A stretch of DNA of 40,486 bases from Sphingomonadaceae bacterium 3R27E2-A (GCA_005503165.1 SCNT01000038.1:1-40486); one strand, 5' to 3'; counted from the stretch's first letter, positions 22,202-31,633 are shown. Made by a program: numbers and translations. The notes: generated from the sequence alone by a model not told the origin.

Positions 22202-23936
22202 TGGTCAGGCCCGGCGCGTAGCTGAGACGCACCCGGTCCTTGGTGTCGGGAAAGCGCGGCCATTTGCCCTGCGCCAGCGCGGCGCGGCTGACCGAGGGCT
22301 TGCCCTGCTGCGCTTCGTACATCCAGTAGTTGCGCAGCACGATGCCGACATAGCCGCGCGTTTCCCAATAGGGGATCGATTCGATGTAGAGCAGGGGATC
22401 GCCGCCGTCGCGGACCTCGGTCTGCCAGCGCGCGATCGGTGCGGGGCCGGCGTTATAGGCCGCAATCACTTTCGGCAGCTGGCCGCCCGTTGAGCCGTCA
22501 CGGCTCAGATACTCGAGGTAGCGCTGGCCGAAGTCCATGTTGACCGCGGGAGTCTTGAGGTCGCCGGGACCGCTGGCGTCGCCGTTCCAGCGCGCGAGGT
22601 CGCGCGCAGTGCCGGGGCGCACCTGCATCAGCCCCATCGCCCCCGCGCCGCTGACTGCGGCGCGCTGGAAGCGCGATTCCTGCAGCGTGTGTGCAAAGAC
22701 GAGCGCGGGATCGACGCGCCAGCCGCCATTCGGCTCCCATCTGGGCTGGGGGTAGCGCGTCGATGCCGCGAGCTTGCGTCCCTGCGGGGTGTTGTGTGCG
22801 AGATAGAGCTGCGTTTCGGGCAGACTCAGCGCATTGGCGATCGCGATCAGCTGCTCGTGCTGGCTGGCGTTGCCGATGCGCGCCTGGTGGCGGAGCGCTT
22901 CGCCGGCATGTTGCTCCTCGCCGATCTCGGCGAGCGCGATCGCGGCGCGGACATTGGGCTGTTCTTCTAGCGCGCGCCAGGCGCTGCGGTCGGGGCGGGC
23001 AGTCTGCTGGCGCACCACGCCCTCGCCGAGCGTTTCGGCGGCGAGCAGGCCGTAGAAGGTTTCCTCGTTAGCGGCGGCGGAGCGGAGGCGCGGCTGGACT
23101 GCGGCGGGCTCGCCCGCGGCCATCGCGGCACGCGACGCCCAGTAGTAAGCCGCGGCTCGCAACTCGCTGTCGGGCGCTTCTCTGGCAACGCGATCGAAGG
23201 CGGCCAGCGCGGTGCGATAGTCGCGCAGGCGCCACGCGGCGAGGCCCTGCGTCCATGCGCCCTGCGTGGCCCAGGCGCCGCCGTTCTGGGTGCAGGCGAT
23301 TGCCAGGCGCAGCGCATTCTGGTCGTCATTCTCGATATAATAGGACCAGGCGACCTTCTGCTGCCATTCGGCGCGCGCCTCGGGGCTGAGCTTGTCGATC
23401 ACCGCGTTGAGCAAGGCTTCGGCGCCCGCGGGGTCGTCGTTCTTGATCCGGTCGGGGATGCTGCTGGCGAGGCCGTTCGCGAAGGGATCGCTGACGCTGT
23501 CGGCGCCGACGCGGCGCGGGGCGCTGCCCGCCCAGCTGAGCCGCGTCTGATGGGGGAGCGCGGGGATGTCGGTCGCGCCGCGCTTCGCCGCGAGGCGGCC
23601 GAGTTGCTCGGCCTGCGGCAGGTTCGGCGAGCGCGCGAGGATCGGCATGATGTCGGCGACTTCGGCCTTGGGACTGTTCGGCGCGACGAGCAGTTCGGCG
23701 CGCAGGAAATCGTTGAGCGGGCCGTTTTCGGCGCCGTCGAGCAAGGCCTTGGCCTCGGCCCAGCGCTGGCCGCGGATCGCGCTGACGACCTGGCTGTAAA
23801 ATTGCTTCTGCTTCGAAGAGAGCACGCCCGGCACGGTCTGCGGCGCAGCGGCCAGCGGATCGCCCGCGTCGGCGGCGATCGCCGGAGTGGCGGTGGAAAA
23901 CAGGAGTGCGGCGGCAAGAGCCGTGGTTTTTTTCAT
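22191..23936 (-). CDS. Soluble lytic murein transglycosylase
   Basis: Periplasmic peptidoglycan-cleaving enzyme making 1,6-anhydromuropeptides. The 581-residue protein has a Sec signal peptide (MKKTTALAAALLFSTATPAI, cleavage near IAA), a long alpha-helical superhelix rich in Ala/Leu repeats (about 30-400) as in Slt70, and a C-terminal SLT domain. In the catalytic domain, Glu420 lies in AHTLQESRFQ, followed by GAGAMGLMQVRPGTARDLA, DFGQRYLEYL and VIAAYNAGPAPIARW. It starts three bases after the stop of the UDG-like gene and overlaps moaB. Confidence 0.94.
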   Translation of the reverse strand: MKKTTALAAALLFSTATPAIAADAGDPLAAAPQTVPGVLSSKQKQFYSQVVSAIRGQRWAEAKALLDGAENGPLNDFLRAELLVAPNSPKAEVADIMPILARSPNLPQAEQLGRLAAKRGATDIPALPHQTRLSWAGSAPRRVGADSVSDPFANGLASSIPDRIKNDDPAGAEALLNAVIDKLSPEARAEWQQKVAWSYYIENDDQNALRLAIACTQNGGAWATQGAWTQGLAAWRLRDYRTALAAFDRVAREAPDSELRAAAYYWASRAAMAAGEPAAVQPRLRSAAANEETFYGLLAAETLGEGVVRQQTARPDRSAWRALEEQPNVRAAIALAEIGEEQHAGEALRHQARIGNASQHEQLIAIANALSLPETQLYLAHNTPQGRKLAASTRYPQPRWEPNGGWRVDPALVFAHTLQESRFQRAAVSGAGAMGLMQVRPGTARDLARWNGDASGPGDLKTPAVNMDFGQRYLEYLSRDGSTGGQLPKVIAAYNAGPAPIARWQTEVRDGGDPLLYIESIPYWETRGYVGIVLRNYWMYEAQQGKPSVSRAALAQGKWPRFPDTKDRVRLSYAPGLTNAD

Positions 23937-23939
23937 CTG

Positions 23940-24728
23940 TCAACGTCCCCGGTTGAACAGTTTGAGACTATCCCAGGCCGCCGCTTTCTGGGCGGGCCGG
24001 GCGAGCAGCATCGCGGGATGGGCGATTGCCACCGCCTCCACCTTGCCGCCATCTTGGTTAAGATCGAGTAACCTTCCGCGCGCGTCGGGCAGGGCTATTT
24101 TTGCCGCCATGCGCGTAATGTCGCCGCCGATCAGCAGCAGCCGTCCAGGCCGCGCGAGGCGGAGGTGATGCCAGAGCAGCCGGTCGAGATCGGCCGCGGC
24201 TGCTTCGTCGCAGCGGCCGCCGGGCGGGCGCGTCACCGCGAGGCTGGCGAGATAGCATTGTTCGCGCGTCGCGCCGATCGCGCGGATCATCGCGTCGAGC
24301 AGCTTGCCCGCCGGGCCGGCGAAAAGCGCGCCCTCGCGCTGGTCGTCGATCTCGGGCCAGGCGGTGAGCAGCATCAGCGGCGCGCCGGGATCGCCCACGG
24401 GGAGTACGCGGCGCGCGTCCCACTGGCTGCCAGGGACGCCCGGATGCTCGGCGAGCCAGCTCTGGAACGCGCCCCATTCGGTCGGGAGCTTGACCGGGCC
24501 TTTGGCGACGGGGGTGGGGGCGACTTCCTGCCGCTGAAGTGCGGCGGGGAGCGGGGCGTACTCGGGTTCGGGAGCGACCGCCATTTTGGGACGCGCGGGG
24601 GCGGGGTCGTTTGCCGGCGGCGCGGCGAGCCATCCCGCTGGCGCTTCGCCGACGAGCGCGTCCACGCCAGCCAGAGACCACCAGTCGCTATAGCTTTGCG
24701 CCAGCAACGCGGAGTTTTGCCCACCCAT
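23940..24728 (-). CDS. Uracil-DNA glycosylase superfamily protein, divergent
   Basis: A 262-residue protein resembling family 4/5 uracil-DNA glycosylases in its C-terminal two-thirds: LFAGPAGKLLDAMIRAIG (motif usually PFVGxAGxLL), YLASLAVTRPPGGR (usually NxxKCRPPGNR), LLLIGGDITRM and the late AIAHPAMLLARPAQKAAAWDSL (usually HPSYLL-x-K-x3W). Two [4Fe-4S] positions expected in family 4 look absent: no CxxC-type pair before the first motif, and Thr replaces Cys before RPPG. The first 100 residues are Ala/Pro-rich and unrecognised. Activity on uracil is therefore uncertain. Its start faces the ETF-QO gene across 118 bases; slt follows after three bases. Confidence 0.75.
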   Translation of the reverse strand: MGGQNSALLAQSYSDWWSLAGVDALVGEAPAGWLAAPPANDPAPARPKMAVAPEPEYAPLPAALQRQEVAPTPVAKGPVKLPTEWGAFQSWLAEHPGVPGSQWDARRVLPVGDPGAPLMLLTAWPEIDDQREGALFAGPAGKLLDAMIRAIGATREQCYLASLAVTRPPGGRCDEAAAADLDRLLWHHLRLARPGRLLLIGGDITRMAAKIALPDARGRLLDLNQDGGKVEAVAIAHPAMLLARPAQKAAAWDSLKLFNRGR

Positions 24729-24756
24729 GAAAATGTTTGAAACAGACAGTTGACGC

Positions 24757-24794
24757 GCCCGTCAATTGGCGGGCATCGCATTTCGTGACAGAAT
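24757..24794 (+). promoter_or_regulatory. Candidate ETF-QO promoter overlapped by a palindrome
   Basis: GCCCGTCAATTGGCGGGC (24757-24774) is an 18-base palindrome with a CAATTG centre and a single T/G mismatch pair. It overlaps a possible -35 TTGGCG (24766-24771), which stands 17 bp before CAGAAT (24789-24794). The site lies in the intergenic space between the divergent UDG-like and ETF-QO genes, so a bound repressor could act on both. Confidence 0.35.
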
Positions 24795-24846
24795 GAGCGC
24801 AGGGCACGATGAATGTCCGCGCAGGGACGGCAGAAAGGTATTTGCG

Positions 24847-26502
24847 GTGAGCGAACGAGAATCGATGCCCTATGACGTGGTCATCGTCGGCGCGGGTCCG
24901 GCGGGTCTTTCGGCGGCGATCCGCCTCAAGCAGCTGGCGAATGTAGCGGGCAGCGAATTGTCGGTCTGTATCCTCGAAAAGGGATCCGAAGTCGGCGCGC
25001 ATATCCTGTCGGGCGCGGTGATCGATCCCAAGTCCCTCGATGAGCTGCTGCCCGACTGGCGCGACCAAGGCTGTCCGATGGCCGAGGTGCCGGTCAACGA
25101 CAACCAGCATTGGGTGCTCACAAAGACCAGGAAGATCGGCGTCCCGCATTTCATCACCCCCGGCTTCATGCACAACAAGGGCACCTATACGGGCAGCCTC
25201 GGCAATCTCTGCCGCTGGCTCGCCGAACAGGCTGAGGGGCTGGGTGTCGAGATTTTCGCCGGGTTCCCGGCGGCCGAGATCCTGTACAATGACGACGGAT
25301 CGGTGAAGGGCGTCGCGACGGGCGACATGGGCGTCGCGCGCGACGGCAGCCACAAGAGCGACTACCAGCCGGGGCTCGAACTGCATGCCAGATACACCTT
25401 TTTCGGCGAGGGCGTGCGCGGGCATCTGACGAAGATGCTGAAGCCGCAATTCGCTCTCGACGCCGATTGCGAGCCGCAGGTTTATGGCCTGGGTGTCAAG
25501 GAACTCTGGGACATCGACCCTGAAAATCATGCCCCGGGCCGCGTGATCCACACGCAGGGCTGGCCACTCGACGAACATTCGAACGGCGGAGGATTCCTCT
25601 ATCATCAGGCGAATGGGCAGGTCGCGCTCGGTTTCGTGACCTGGCTCAACTATCGCAACCCGCACACCTCGCCCTTCCAGGAAATGCAGAAGTGGAAGAC
25701 GCACCCCGAGATCGCGAAGATACTGAAAGGCGGCAAGCGCGTCTCCTATGGTGCGCGCGCGATCAGCGACGGCGGGTACCAGTCGGTGCCCAGGCTCGCC
25801 TTCCCGGGGGGCGCCCTGATCGGCGACAGCGCCGGTTTCCTCAACGTGCCGCGGATCAAGGGCACGCACACCGCGATGAAATCGGGCATGATGGCGGCCG
25901 AGGCGGCGTTTGCGGCGGTGGCCGCGGGCCGTGGCAGCGACACGCTCACCGCCTATCAGGACGCCTATGACGACAGCTGGGTGAAAAAGGAACTCAGCGT
26001 CGTACGCAACGTGCTGCCGCTGGTGGAGAAATGGGGCGATTTCTTCGGTACGATCCTGTCGGGCATGACGATGTGGGCCGAGACGCTGAAGATCAAGATG
26101 CCCTTCACGATGAAGCATCATCCCGACAATACCACGCTCTACCGCGCAGACATGATGCCGAAGCCCGATTATCCCAAGCCCGACGGCGTTTTGACCTTCG
26201 ACCGGCTGTCGTCGGTGTTCCTGTCGAACACCAACCATGAGGAGGACCAGCCGGTCCATCTGCAGCTCAAGGACCCGTCGATCCCGGTCGAATATAATCT
26301 GCCGATGTATGACGAGCCCGCGCAGCGCTATTGTCCGGCAGGGGTGTACGAGATCGTCGGCGCGGACGTCGGCGATCCCAAATTCGTGATCAACGCGCAG
26401 AATTGCGTCCATTGCAAGACATGCGACATCAAGGACCCGACCCAGAACATCAACTGGGTCACTCCCGAAGGCGGCGGAGGCCCCAATTATCCGAACATGT
26501 AA
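24847..26502 (+). CDS. Electron transfer flavoprotein-ubiquinone oxidoreductase
   Basis: Passes electrons from reduced ETF (fatty acid and amino acid oxidation) to membrane ubiquinone. The 551-residue protein has an N-terminal FAD dinucleotide-binding motif DVVIVGAGPAGLSAAIRL, the ubiquinone/membrane region around HFITPGFMHNKGTYTG, GDSAGFLNVPRIKGTHTAMKSG, and the C-terminal ferredoxin-like [4Fe-4S] domain with RYCPAGVYE and NCVHCKTCDIKDPTQNINW, ending GGGGPNYPNM as is typical. GTG at 24847 is chosen because AAAGG lies nine bases upstream; an ATG six codons later is possible. Its 3' end carries the ribosome-binding site of the TPR gene. Repeat-free spacing suggests one operon with the next three genes. 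Confidence 0.95.
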   Translation: MSERESMPYDVVIVGAGPAGLSAAIRLKQLANVAGSELSVCILEKGSEVGAHILSGAVIDPKSLDELLPDWRDQGCPMAEVPVNDNQHWVLTKTRKIGVPHFITPGFMHNKGTYTGSLGNLCRWLAEQAEGLGVEIFAGFPAAEILYNDDGSVKGVATGDMGVARDGSHKSDYQPGLELHARYTFFGEGVRGHLTKMLKPQFALDADCEPQVYGLGVKELWDIDPENHAPGRVIHTQGWPLDEHSNGGGFLYHQANGQVALGFVTWLNYRNPHTSPFQEMQKWKTHPEIAKILKGGKRVSYGARAISDGGYQSVPRLAFPGGALIGDSAGFLNVPRIKGTHTAMKSGMMAAEAAFAAVAAGRGSDTLTAYQDAYDDSWVKKELSVVRNVLPLVEKWGDFFGTILSGMTMWAETLKIKMPFTMKHHPDNTTLYRADMMPKPDYPKPDGVLTFDRLSSVFLSNTNHEEDQPVHLQLKDPSIPVEYNLPMYDEPAQRYCPAGVYEIVGADVGDPKFVINAQNCVHCKTCDIKDPTQNINWVTPEGGGGPNYPNM

Positions 26503-28147
26503 GCTGGGCCTGCTCGCGGCGGCGGCGCTGCTGCCGCTGACTGCGCAGGCCGCCGACGGCGGGGACGCGGCGCTGAATGCGCTCGCGAAGGCGCGGCTGG
26601 CCGAGGATGCGGGTGACCCGCAGATGGCGCTCGCCGCTTTGACGGCGGTCGCAAGCGCGGCGCCCGAGCTGCCGGGGCTGCGCGGGCGGATGCTCGAACA
26701 GGCGATCGAGGCGGGCGATTTCGCCGCGGCGCGGAGCGCGGCCTTCCTGCTGTGGCAGGCGGGCGACCGGCGCTTCGACGCGCAGCTGGTGCTCGTCGCC
26801 GACGCGCTGCGGCGCGCCGACTGGAAGGGCGCGCAAGCTTATGTCGCGGGCCGGCCGGACAAGACCGGCGGCGATGCGATCGCAAGGCTCGTCGGGCCGC
26901 CGCTCAGCAGCTGGATCGCGATGGGCGCGCGCGAGGCTGCGCCCGAACGCCACCTGCTCGGTGCGGGCGATCGCGGTCCGCCGCAGCCCGCGTTCCAGCT
27001 CGAGGCGGCGCTGGTCCAACTCGGTGCAAAGCGCGCCGCCGAAGCGGCGGCGCTTGCCGACAAGGTGATCCTGACCGACCGCACGAGCCAGCTCGTCGCG
27101 ATGCGCGTCGCGGCGGCGCTGGCGAAGGCGGGCGAGGACGCGGCAGCCGAGCGGTTGCGCGGTCGGATTGCGCTCGCGGCGGGCGAACGCGAGGACCCGG
27201 TGCTGTTGCTGCCCGACCAGCCCGTCGCCGGGCCGCGTGGCGGGGCGGCGCATTGGCTGGGGCTGCTCGCCGATGGTTTTGTCCGGACGCCGAACAGCAA
27301 CCCCAAGGTGCCCCTGCTTTTTGCGCGCGTGGCCTTCTGGCTCGAGCCGAACGACTGGCAGGTGCGCGGTGCGCTGCTCGAGGCGCTCGCGGCGAATGGG
27401 CAGACCGACGCGGCGCTCGGCACACTCGCGGAGTTTCGCGATCCGCCGCCGGTGCTTGCGATGCGCTACGCCGAACTCGTCGCCGACAAAGGGGGCTATC
27501 CCGCCGCGGTGAACCTTGCCGAACGCGCGATCGCGCGCGAGCCGGGGTCGCGCAGCCTGCTCGTGCGCCACGCCGACGTCGCGCGGCGCGGCGGCGATGC
27601 GGCGGCGGCCGAGCGCGCTTATGCGGCGCTCGAAGCCGACCTCGGCGATGACGAGAATGACAAGGCGCTGCGCGGCAGCCTGCTGATCGCACGCGCCGAG
27701 CTGCTGCTGCAGGCTGATGATTGGGACGCGGCCGAACCCTTGCTTGACAAGGCGATCAAGCTCCGGCCCAACGATCCGAATATACTGAATTTCGTTGGCT
27801 ATTCCTCGATCGAGCGGCGCAAGAATGTCGACAAGGCCCTCGAACAGATCGAGGCGGCGTGGGCGCAGGATCCGCAGAGCGCGGCGATCACCGACTCGCT
27901 GGGCTGGGCCTATTTCCTGACCGGCAAGCCCGGCGAAGCGGTGCCGCTGCTCGAAAAGGCGCAGGCGGGCGATCCGGTCAATGCGGTGATCGTGGAGCAT
28001 CTGGGGGACGCCTATTGGGCGACGGGGCGGCATTTCCAGGCGCGGTACACCTGGCGCGCCGCGGCCTTGCTCGCCGAGGCCGACATGGCGACGCGGATCG
28101 AGGCGAAGCTGCGCGACGGGCTGACCCCCGCGACCACAGCGCCATGA
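26486..28147 (+). CDS. Exported tetratricopeptide-repeat protein
   Basis: About 553 residues of helical TPR-like repeats; partner unknown. Visible repeat units include NPKVPLLFARVAFWLEPNDW, DWDAAEPLLDKAIKLRPNDP, NILNFVGYSSIERRKNVDKA and DSLGWAYFLTGKPGEAVPLL. In frame upstream of the first Met (26624) lies a good signal peptide, KLGLLAAAALLPLTAQA-AD, but no ATG, GTG or TTG precedes it. GGCGGAGG at 26473-26480 is a strong ribosome-binding site five bases before ATT (26486), so an ATT start is proposed, giving M-IRTCKLGLL. The start is the weak point; the frame is secure. It overlaps the ETF-QO end and, by ATGA, ispE. Confidence 0.8.
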   Translation: MIRTCKLGLLAAAALLPLTAQAADGGDAALNALAKARLAEDAGDPQMALAALTAVASAAPELPGLRGRMLEQAIEAGDFAAARSAAFLLWQAGDRRFDAQLVLVADALRRADWKGAQAYVAGRPDKTGGDAIARLVGPPLSSWIAMGAREAAPERHLLGAGDRGPPQPAFQLEAALVQLGAKRAAEAAALADKVILTDRTSQLVAMRVAAALAKAGEDAAAERLRGRIALAAGEREDPVLLLPDQPVAGPRGGAAHWLGLLADGFVRTPNSNPKVPLLFARVAFWLEPNDWQVRGALLEALAANGQTDAALGTLAEFRDPPPVLAMRYAELVADKGGYPAAVNLAERAIAREPGSRSLLVRHADVARRGGDAAAAERAYAALEADLGDDENDKALRGSLLIARAELLLQADDWDAAEPLLDKAIKLRPNDPNILNFVGYSSIERRKNVDKALEQIEAAWAQDPQSAAITDSLGWAYFLTGKPGEAVPLLEKAQAGDPVNAVIVEHLGDAYWATGRHFQARYTWRAAALLAEADMATRIEAKLRDGLTPATTAP

Positions 28148-28992
28148 CCGTACTGGTCGAGACGGGCTGGGCAAAGATCAACCTCGCGCTGCATGTCCGG
28201 GCGCGGCGACCCGACGGCTATCATGAGATCGAGACCCTGTTCGCCTTCGTCGATCATGGCGACACGATCGAGGCGCAGGTGGCGGCGGCGGATGCACTGG
28301 CGATCGAAGGCGAATTTGCCGAGGGGTTGAGCGCGGGGGGCGACAATCTGGTGCTGCGCGCGGTGGCCTTGCTGCGCGAGCGCTATGGCGCGGACCGCGT
28401 GCCGCCGCTGGCGGTGAAGCTCACCAAGCGGCTGCCTGTCGCGGCGGGGATCGGGGGCGGGTCTGCCGATGCAGCGGCGATGGCGCGGCTGGTGCGGACC
28501 CATTTTCTGCCCGAATTGGGCGACGCCGTGCTGGCGCGGATCGTGGCGCCGCTGGGCGCCGATGTCGCCGCCTGCGTCGCGAGCGCGACCTGTCTCGGCG
28601 TCGGGGTGGGCGAGGAACTGACTCCGCTGCCCGAATTGCGGCTCGGCGGGACGCCGGTGCTGCTGGTCAATCCGTGCCAGCCCGTCGCGACGGGGCCGGT
28701 GTTCGCGGCGTGGGACGGGATCGACCGCGGCGCGCTTTATGGCGATCCGGCGGGGCGGGCCAAACTGCTCGCGGCGCGCAACGATCTACAACGTCCGGCG
28801 ATCGCGCAATGTCCGGCCATTGCCGACGTGCTGCTCGAACTCGGCGCGCTTAGCCCGTGGCTCGCGCGCATGTCGGGATCGGGCGCGACCTGCTTCGCGC
28901 TGTTCGATGCACTCGCCGAGCGCGACGCCGCCTCGGTGAGGCTGGCGGAAAGCCACCCGCACTGGTGGCAGATGGCGGGAACCCTGCGATGA
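28144..28992 (+). CDS. ispE: 4-diphosphocytidyl-2-C-methyl-D-erythritol kinase
   Basis: Phosphorylates CDP-methylerythritol in the MEP isoprenoid pathway. The 282-residue GHMP kinase has GWAKINLALHVRARRPDGYH at the N-terminus (catalytic Lys and substrate site), the ATP-binding glycine loop LPVAAGIGGGSADAAAM (about residues 96-112), LGADVAACV with the catalytic Asp, and the third motif ARMSGSGATCFALF. The length is normal. It overlaps the TPR gene before it and the amidohydrolase after it, both through ATGA, so it sits inside a translationally coupled run. Confidence 0.95.
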   Translation: MTVLVETGWAKINLALHVRARRPDGYHEIETLFAFVDHGDTIEAQVAAADALAIEGEFAEGLSAGGDNLVLRAVALLRERYGADRVPPLAVKLTKRLPVAAGIGGGSADAAAMARLVRTHFLPELGDAVLARIVAPLGADVAACVASATCLGVGVGEELTPLPELRLGGTPVLLVNPCQPVATGPVFAAWDGIDRGALYGDPAGRAKLLAARNDLQRPAIAQCPAIADVLLELGALSPWLARMSGSGATCFALFDALAERDAASVRLAESHPHWWQMAGTLR

Positions 28993-29720
28993 GCGAGGCG
29001 TGGACCGCGCTCGGGATACCGCGCGCGGGCGGGGTGCTGCTCATCGGTGACCATGCGTCGAACCGAGTGCCCGCCGACATCGACCTCGGCATCGATCCCG
29101 CGCTGCTGGACGAGCATATCGCGATCGACATCGGCGTCGCCGAGGTCGCGGCGCTGCTCGTCGAGGCGGGCGCGGTCGATGCTGCGATCCTCGGCGGGGT
29201 GTCGCGGCTGGTCGTCGATTACAACCGCGACGAGGAGGCACCCGGCGCGGTGCCGATCGCCAGCGACGGCCATGCGATCCCGGGCAATGCGCTCGATCAT
29301 GAGGGGCGCGAGGCGCGGATGGCGCGCTTCTTCCGGCCCTATCATGACCATATTGCAGCGACCCTGGCGGCGCGCCGGCCGGCGATGATCCTGTCGCTGC
29401 ACAGCTTTACGCCTTTGCTGGCGAGCGATCCCGGGCAGGCACGGCCGTGGCAGGTCGGGGTACTCTACAACAAAGATGACCGCCTCGCTGCGCCCGCGAT
29501 CGCCGCGCTGGAGAGCGAGGGGCTGAACGTCGGCGACCAACTTCCCTATTCCGGCAAGCTCCTCAACGCGACAATGAATCGCCATGCCGAGGCGAACGCG
29601 ATTCCCTATATCGGGATCGAGATGCGGCAGGATCTGGTTGGCGATGCGGCGGGGCAGGCGCTCTTTGCCGACCGGCTTGCTCGCATGTGCAACAAACTGG
29701 CATTGTATATCGCGGGATAG
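28989..29720 (+). CDS. N-formylglutamate amidohydrolase family protein
   Basis: A 243-residue HutG-like/N-formylglutamate amidohydrolase family enzyme, presumed zinc hydrolase. Motifs: LIGDHASNRVPAD near the N-terminus, HIAIDIGVAEVA, RLVVDYNRDEE, YHDHIAATLAARRPAMILSL with the downstream HSFTPLL, and YIGIEMRQDLV near the end. No other hut genes lie nearby, so a role in histidine degradation is not supported by context; general deformylase or amidohydrolase activity is possible. Its ATG overlaps the ispE stop. It ends the ETF-QO/TPR/ispE run; a 59-base gap with AT-rich bases precedes ilvD. Confidence 0.88.
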   Translation: MSEAWTALGIPRAGGVLLIGDHASNRVPADIDLGIDPALLDEHIAIDIGVAEVAALLVEAGAVDAAILGGVSRLVVDYNRDEEAPGAVPIASDGHAIPGNALDHEGREARMARFFRPYHDHIAATLAARRPAMILSLHSFTPLLASDPGQARPWQVGVLYNKDDRLAAPAIAALESEGLNVGDQLPYSGKLLNATMNRHAEANAIPYIGIEMRQDLVGDAAGQALFADRLARMCNKLALYIAG

Positions 29721-29779
29721 GCGTGTAGAGGCGCGTTTCCTCGTCAGATTTTGAAATATTATTATCAGGATTGTTCGAA

Positions 29780-31633
29780 ATGCCTTCATATCGTTCGCGT
29801 ACGACCACCCATGGCCGCAACATGGCCGGGGCCCGCGGCCTCTGGCGCGCGACGGGGATGAAGGACGGCGATTTCGGCAAGCCGATCATCGCAGTGGTCA
29901 ACAGCTTCACTCAATTCGTGCCCGGCCACGTCCACCTCAAGGACCTCGGCCAGATGGTCGCGCGCGAGATCGAGGCGCATGGCGGGGTCGCCAAGGAATT
30001 CAACACCATCGCGGTCGACGACGGCATCGCGATGGGGCACGACGGTATGCTCTACAGCCTGCCGAGCCGCGACCTGATCGCCGACAGCGTCGAATATATG
30101 GTCAACGCGCATTGCGCCGACGCGATGGTGTGCATTTCGAACTGCGACAAGATCACCCCGGGCATGCTGATGGCGGCGCTGCGCATCAACATTCCCGTGG
30201 TTTTCGTGTCGGGCGGGCCGATGGAGGCGGGCAAGGTCGTGCTCAAGGGCAAGGAGGTCGCGCTCGACCTCGTCGATGCGATGGTCGCCGCTGCCGACGA
30301 GAAGTACAGCGACGAGGAAGTCACGGCGATCGAACAGGCGGCGTGCCCGACCTGCGGCAGCTGCTCGGGCATGTTTACCGCCAATTCGATGAATTGCCTG
30401 ACCGAGGCGCTGGGGCTGTCGCTGCCGGGCAATGGTTCGACGCTGGCGACGCATGCCGACCGCAAGGCCTTGTTTTTGAACGCCGGGCGGCTCGTCGTCG
30501 ACATGTGCCGCCGCCATTATGAGGAGGACGATCAGAGCGTCCTGCCGCGCAATATCGCGACCTTCGAGGCATTCGAAAATGCGATGAGCCTCGACATCGC
30601 GATGGGCGGATCGACCAACACGGTGCTCCACCTGCTCGCTGCGGCCTATGAGGCCGGGGTCGATTTCACCATGGAGGACATCGACCGGCTGTCGCGCCGC
30701 GTGCCGTGCCTGTCGAAGGTCGCTCCGGCGAAGAGCGACGTGCATATGGAGGATGTCCACCGCGCGGGCGGGATCATGGCGATCCTCGGCCAGCTCGAGC
30801 GAGCGGGGCTGATCCATGCGCACCTGCCCACCGTGCACAGCGCGACGCTGGGCGATGCGCTCAACAAATGGGACATTTCGCGCACCAACGACCCCGAGGT
30901 GCAGAAATTCTTCATGGCGGCGCCCGGCGGCGTGCCCACGCAGACCGCGTTCAGCCAGGACCGGCGCTGGGACGATCTCGACCTCGACCGCGAGGGCGGG
31001 GTGATCCGCTCGGCCGACCATGCGTTCAGCAAAGATGGCGGGCTCGCGGTGCTGTCGGGCAATATCGCGCTCGACGGCTGCATCGTGAAGACCGCGGGCG
31101 TCGACGAGAGCATTCTCAAATTCTCGGGCCCCGCGAAGGTCTATGAGAGCCAGGATGCCGCCGTCGCGGGAATCCTTACCGGGCAGGTCGAGGCAGGCGA
31201 TGTGGTGGTGATCCGCTACGAGGGGCCCAAGGGCGGGCCGGGCATGCAGGAAATGCTCTATCCGACGAGCTACCTGAAATCGAAGGGGCTCGGTGCGGCC
31301 TGCGCCTTGGTCACCGACGGGCGCTTCTCTGGTGGCACCTCGGGGCTGTCGATCGGCCATGTCTCGCCCGAGGCGGCCGAGGGCGGGGCGATCGGGCTGG
31401 TCGAGAATGGCGACCTCATCAACATCGACATTCCGAACCGTACGATTACGCTGGCGGTCGCAGACAGCGTGCTCGCGGCACGCCGCGCCGCGATGGACGC
31501 GGCGGGGTGGCAACCCGTCAAGCCGCGCCCGCGCAAGGTTTCGGTAGCACTTCAGGCCTATGCTGCGATGACGACGAGTGCCGCGCGCGGCGCGGTGCGC
31601 GACCTGTCGCAGCTGAAGGGGGCCAAGGGTTGA
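29780..31633 (+). CDS. ilvD: Dihydroxy-acid dehydratase
   Basis: Dehydrates dihydroxy acids to 2-keto acids in valine, isoleucine, leucine and pantothenate synthesis; an Fe-S enzyme. The 617-residue product is the long E. coli-like form: it starts [20 protein letters not shown] and contains [11 protein letters not shown] and [17 protein letters not shown], whose cysteines bind the cluster, then [13 protein letters not shown] and [19 protein letters not shown] at 29780 is preceded by AGGA at nine bases. The upstream 59 bases hold an unusually AT-rich patch (TTTTGAAATATTATTATCA) that may include the promoter -10 region. The lipoprotein gene overlaps its stop. Confidence 0.97.
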   Translation: MPSYRSRTTTHGRNMAGARGLWRATGMKDGDFGKPIIAVVNSFTQFVPGHVHLKDLGQMVAREIEAHGGVAKEFNTIAVDDGIAMGHDGMLYSLPSRDLIADSVEYMVNAHCADAMVCISNCDKITPGMLMAALRINIPVVFVSGGPMEAGKVVLKGKEVALDLVDAMVAAADEKYSDEEVTAIEQAACPTCGSCSGMFTANSMNCLTEALGLSLPGNGSTLATHADRKALFLNAGRLVVDMCRRHYEEDDQSVLPRNIATFEAFENAMSLDIAMGGSTNTVLHLLAAAYEAGVDFTMEDIDRLSRRVPCLSKVAPAKSDVHMEDVHRAGGIMAILGQLERAGLIHAHLPTVHSATLGDALNKWDISRTNDPEVQKFFMAAPGGVPTQTAFSQDRRWDDLDLDREGGVIRSADHAFSKDGGLAVLSGNIALDGCIVKTAGVDESILKFSGPAKVYESQDAAVAGILTGQVEAGDVVVIRYEGPKGGPGMQEMLYPTSYLKSKGLGAACALVTDGRFSGGTSGLSIGHVSPEAAEGGAIGLVENGDLINIDIPNRTITLAVADSVLAARRAAMDAAGWQPVKPRPRKVSVALQAYAAMTTSAARGAVRDLSQLKGAKG

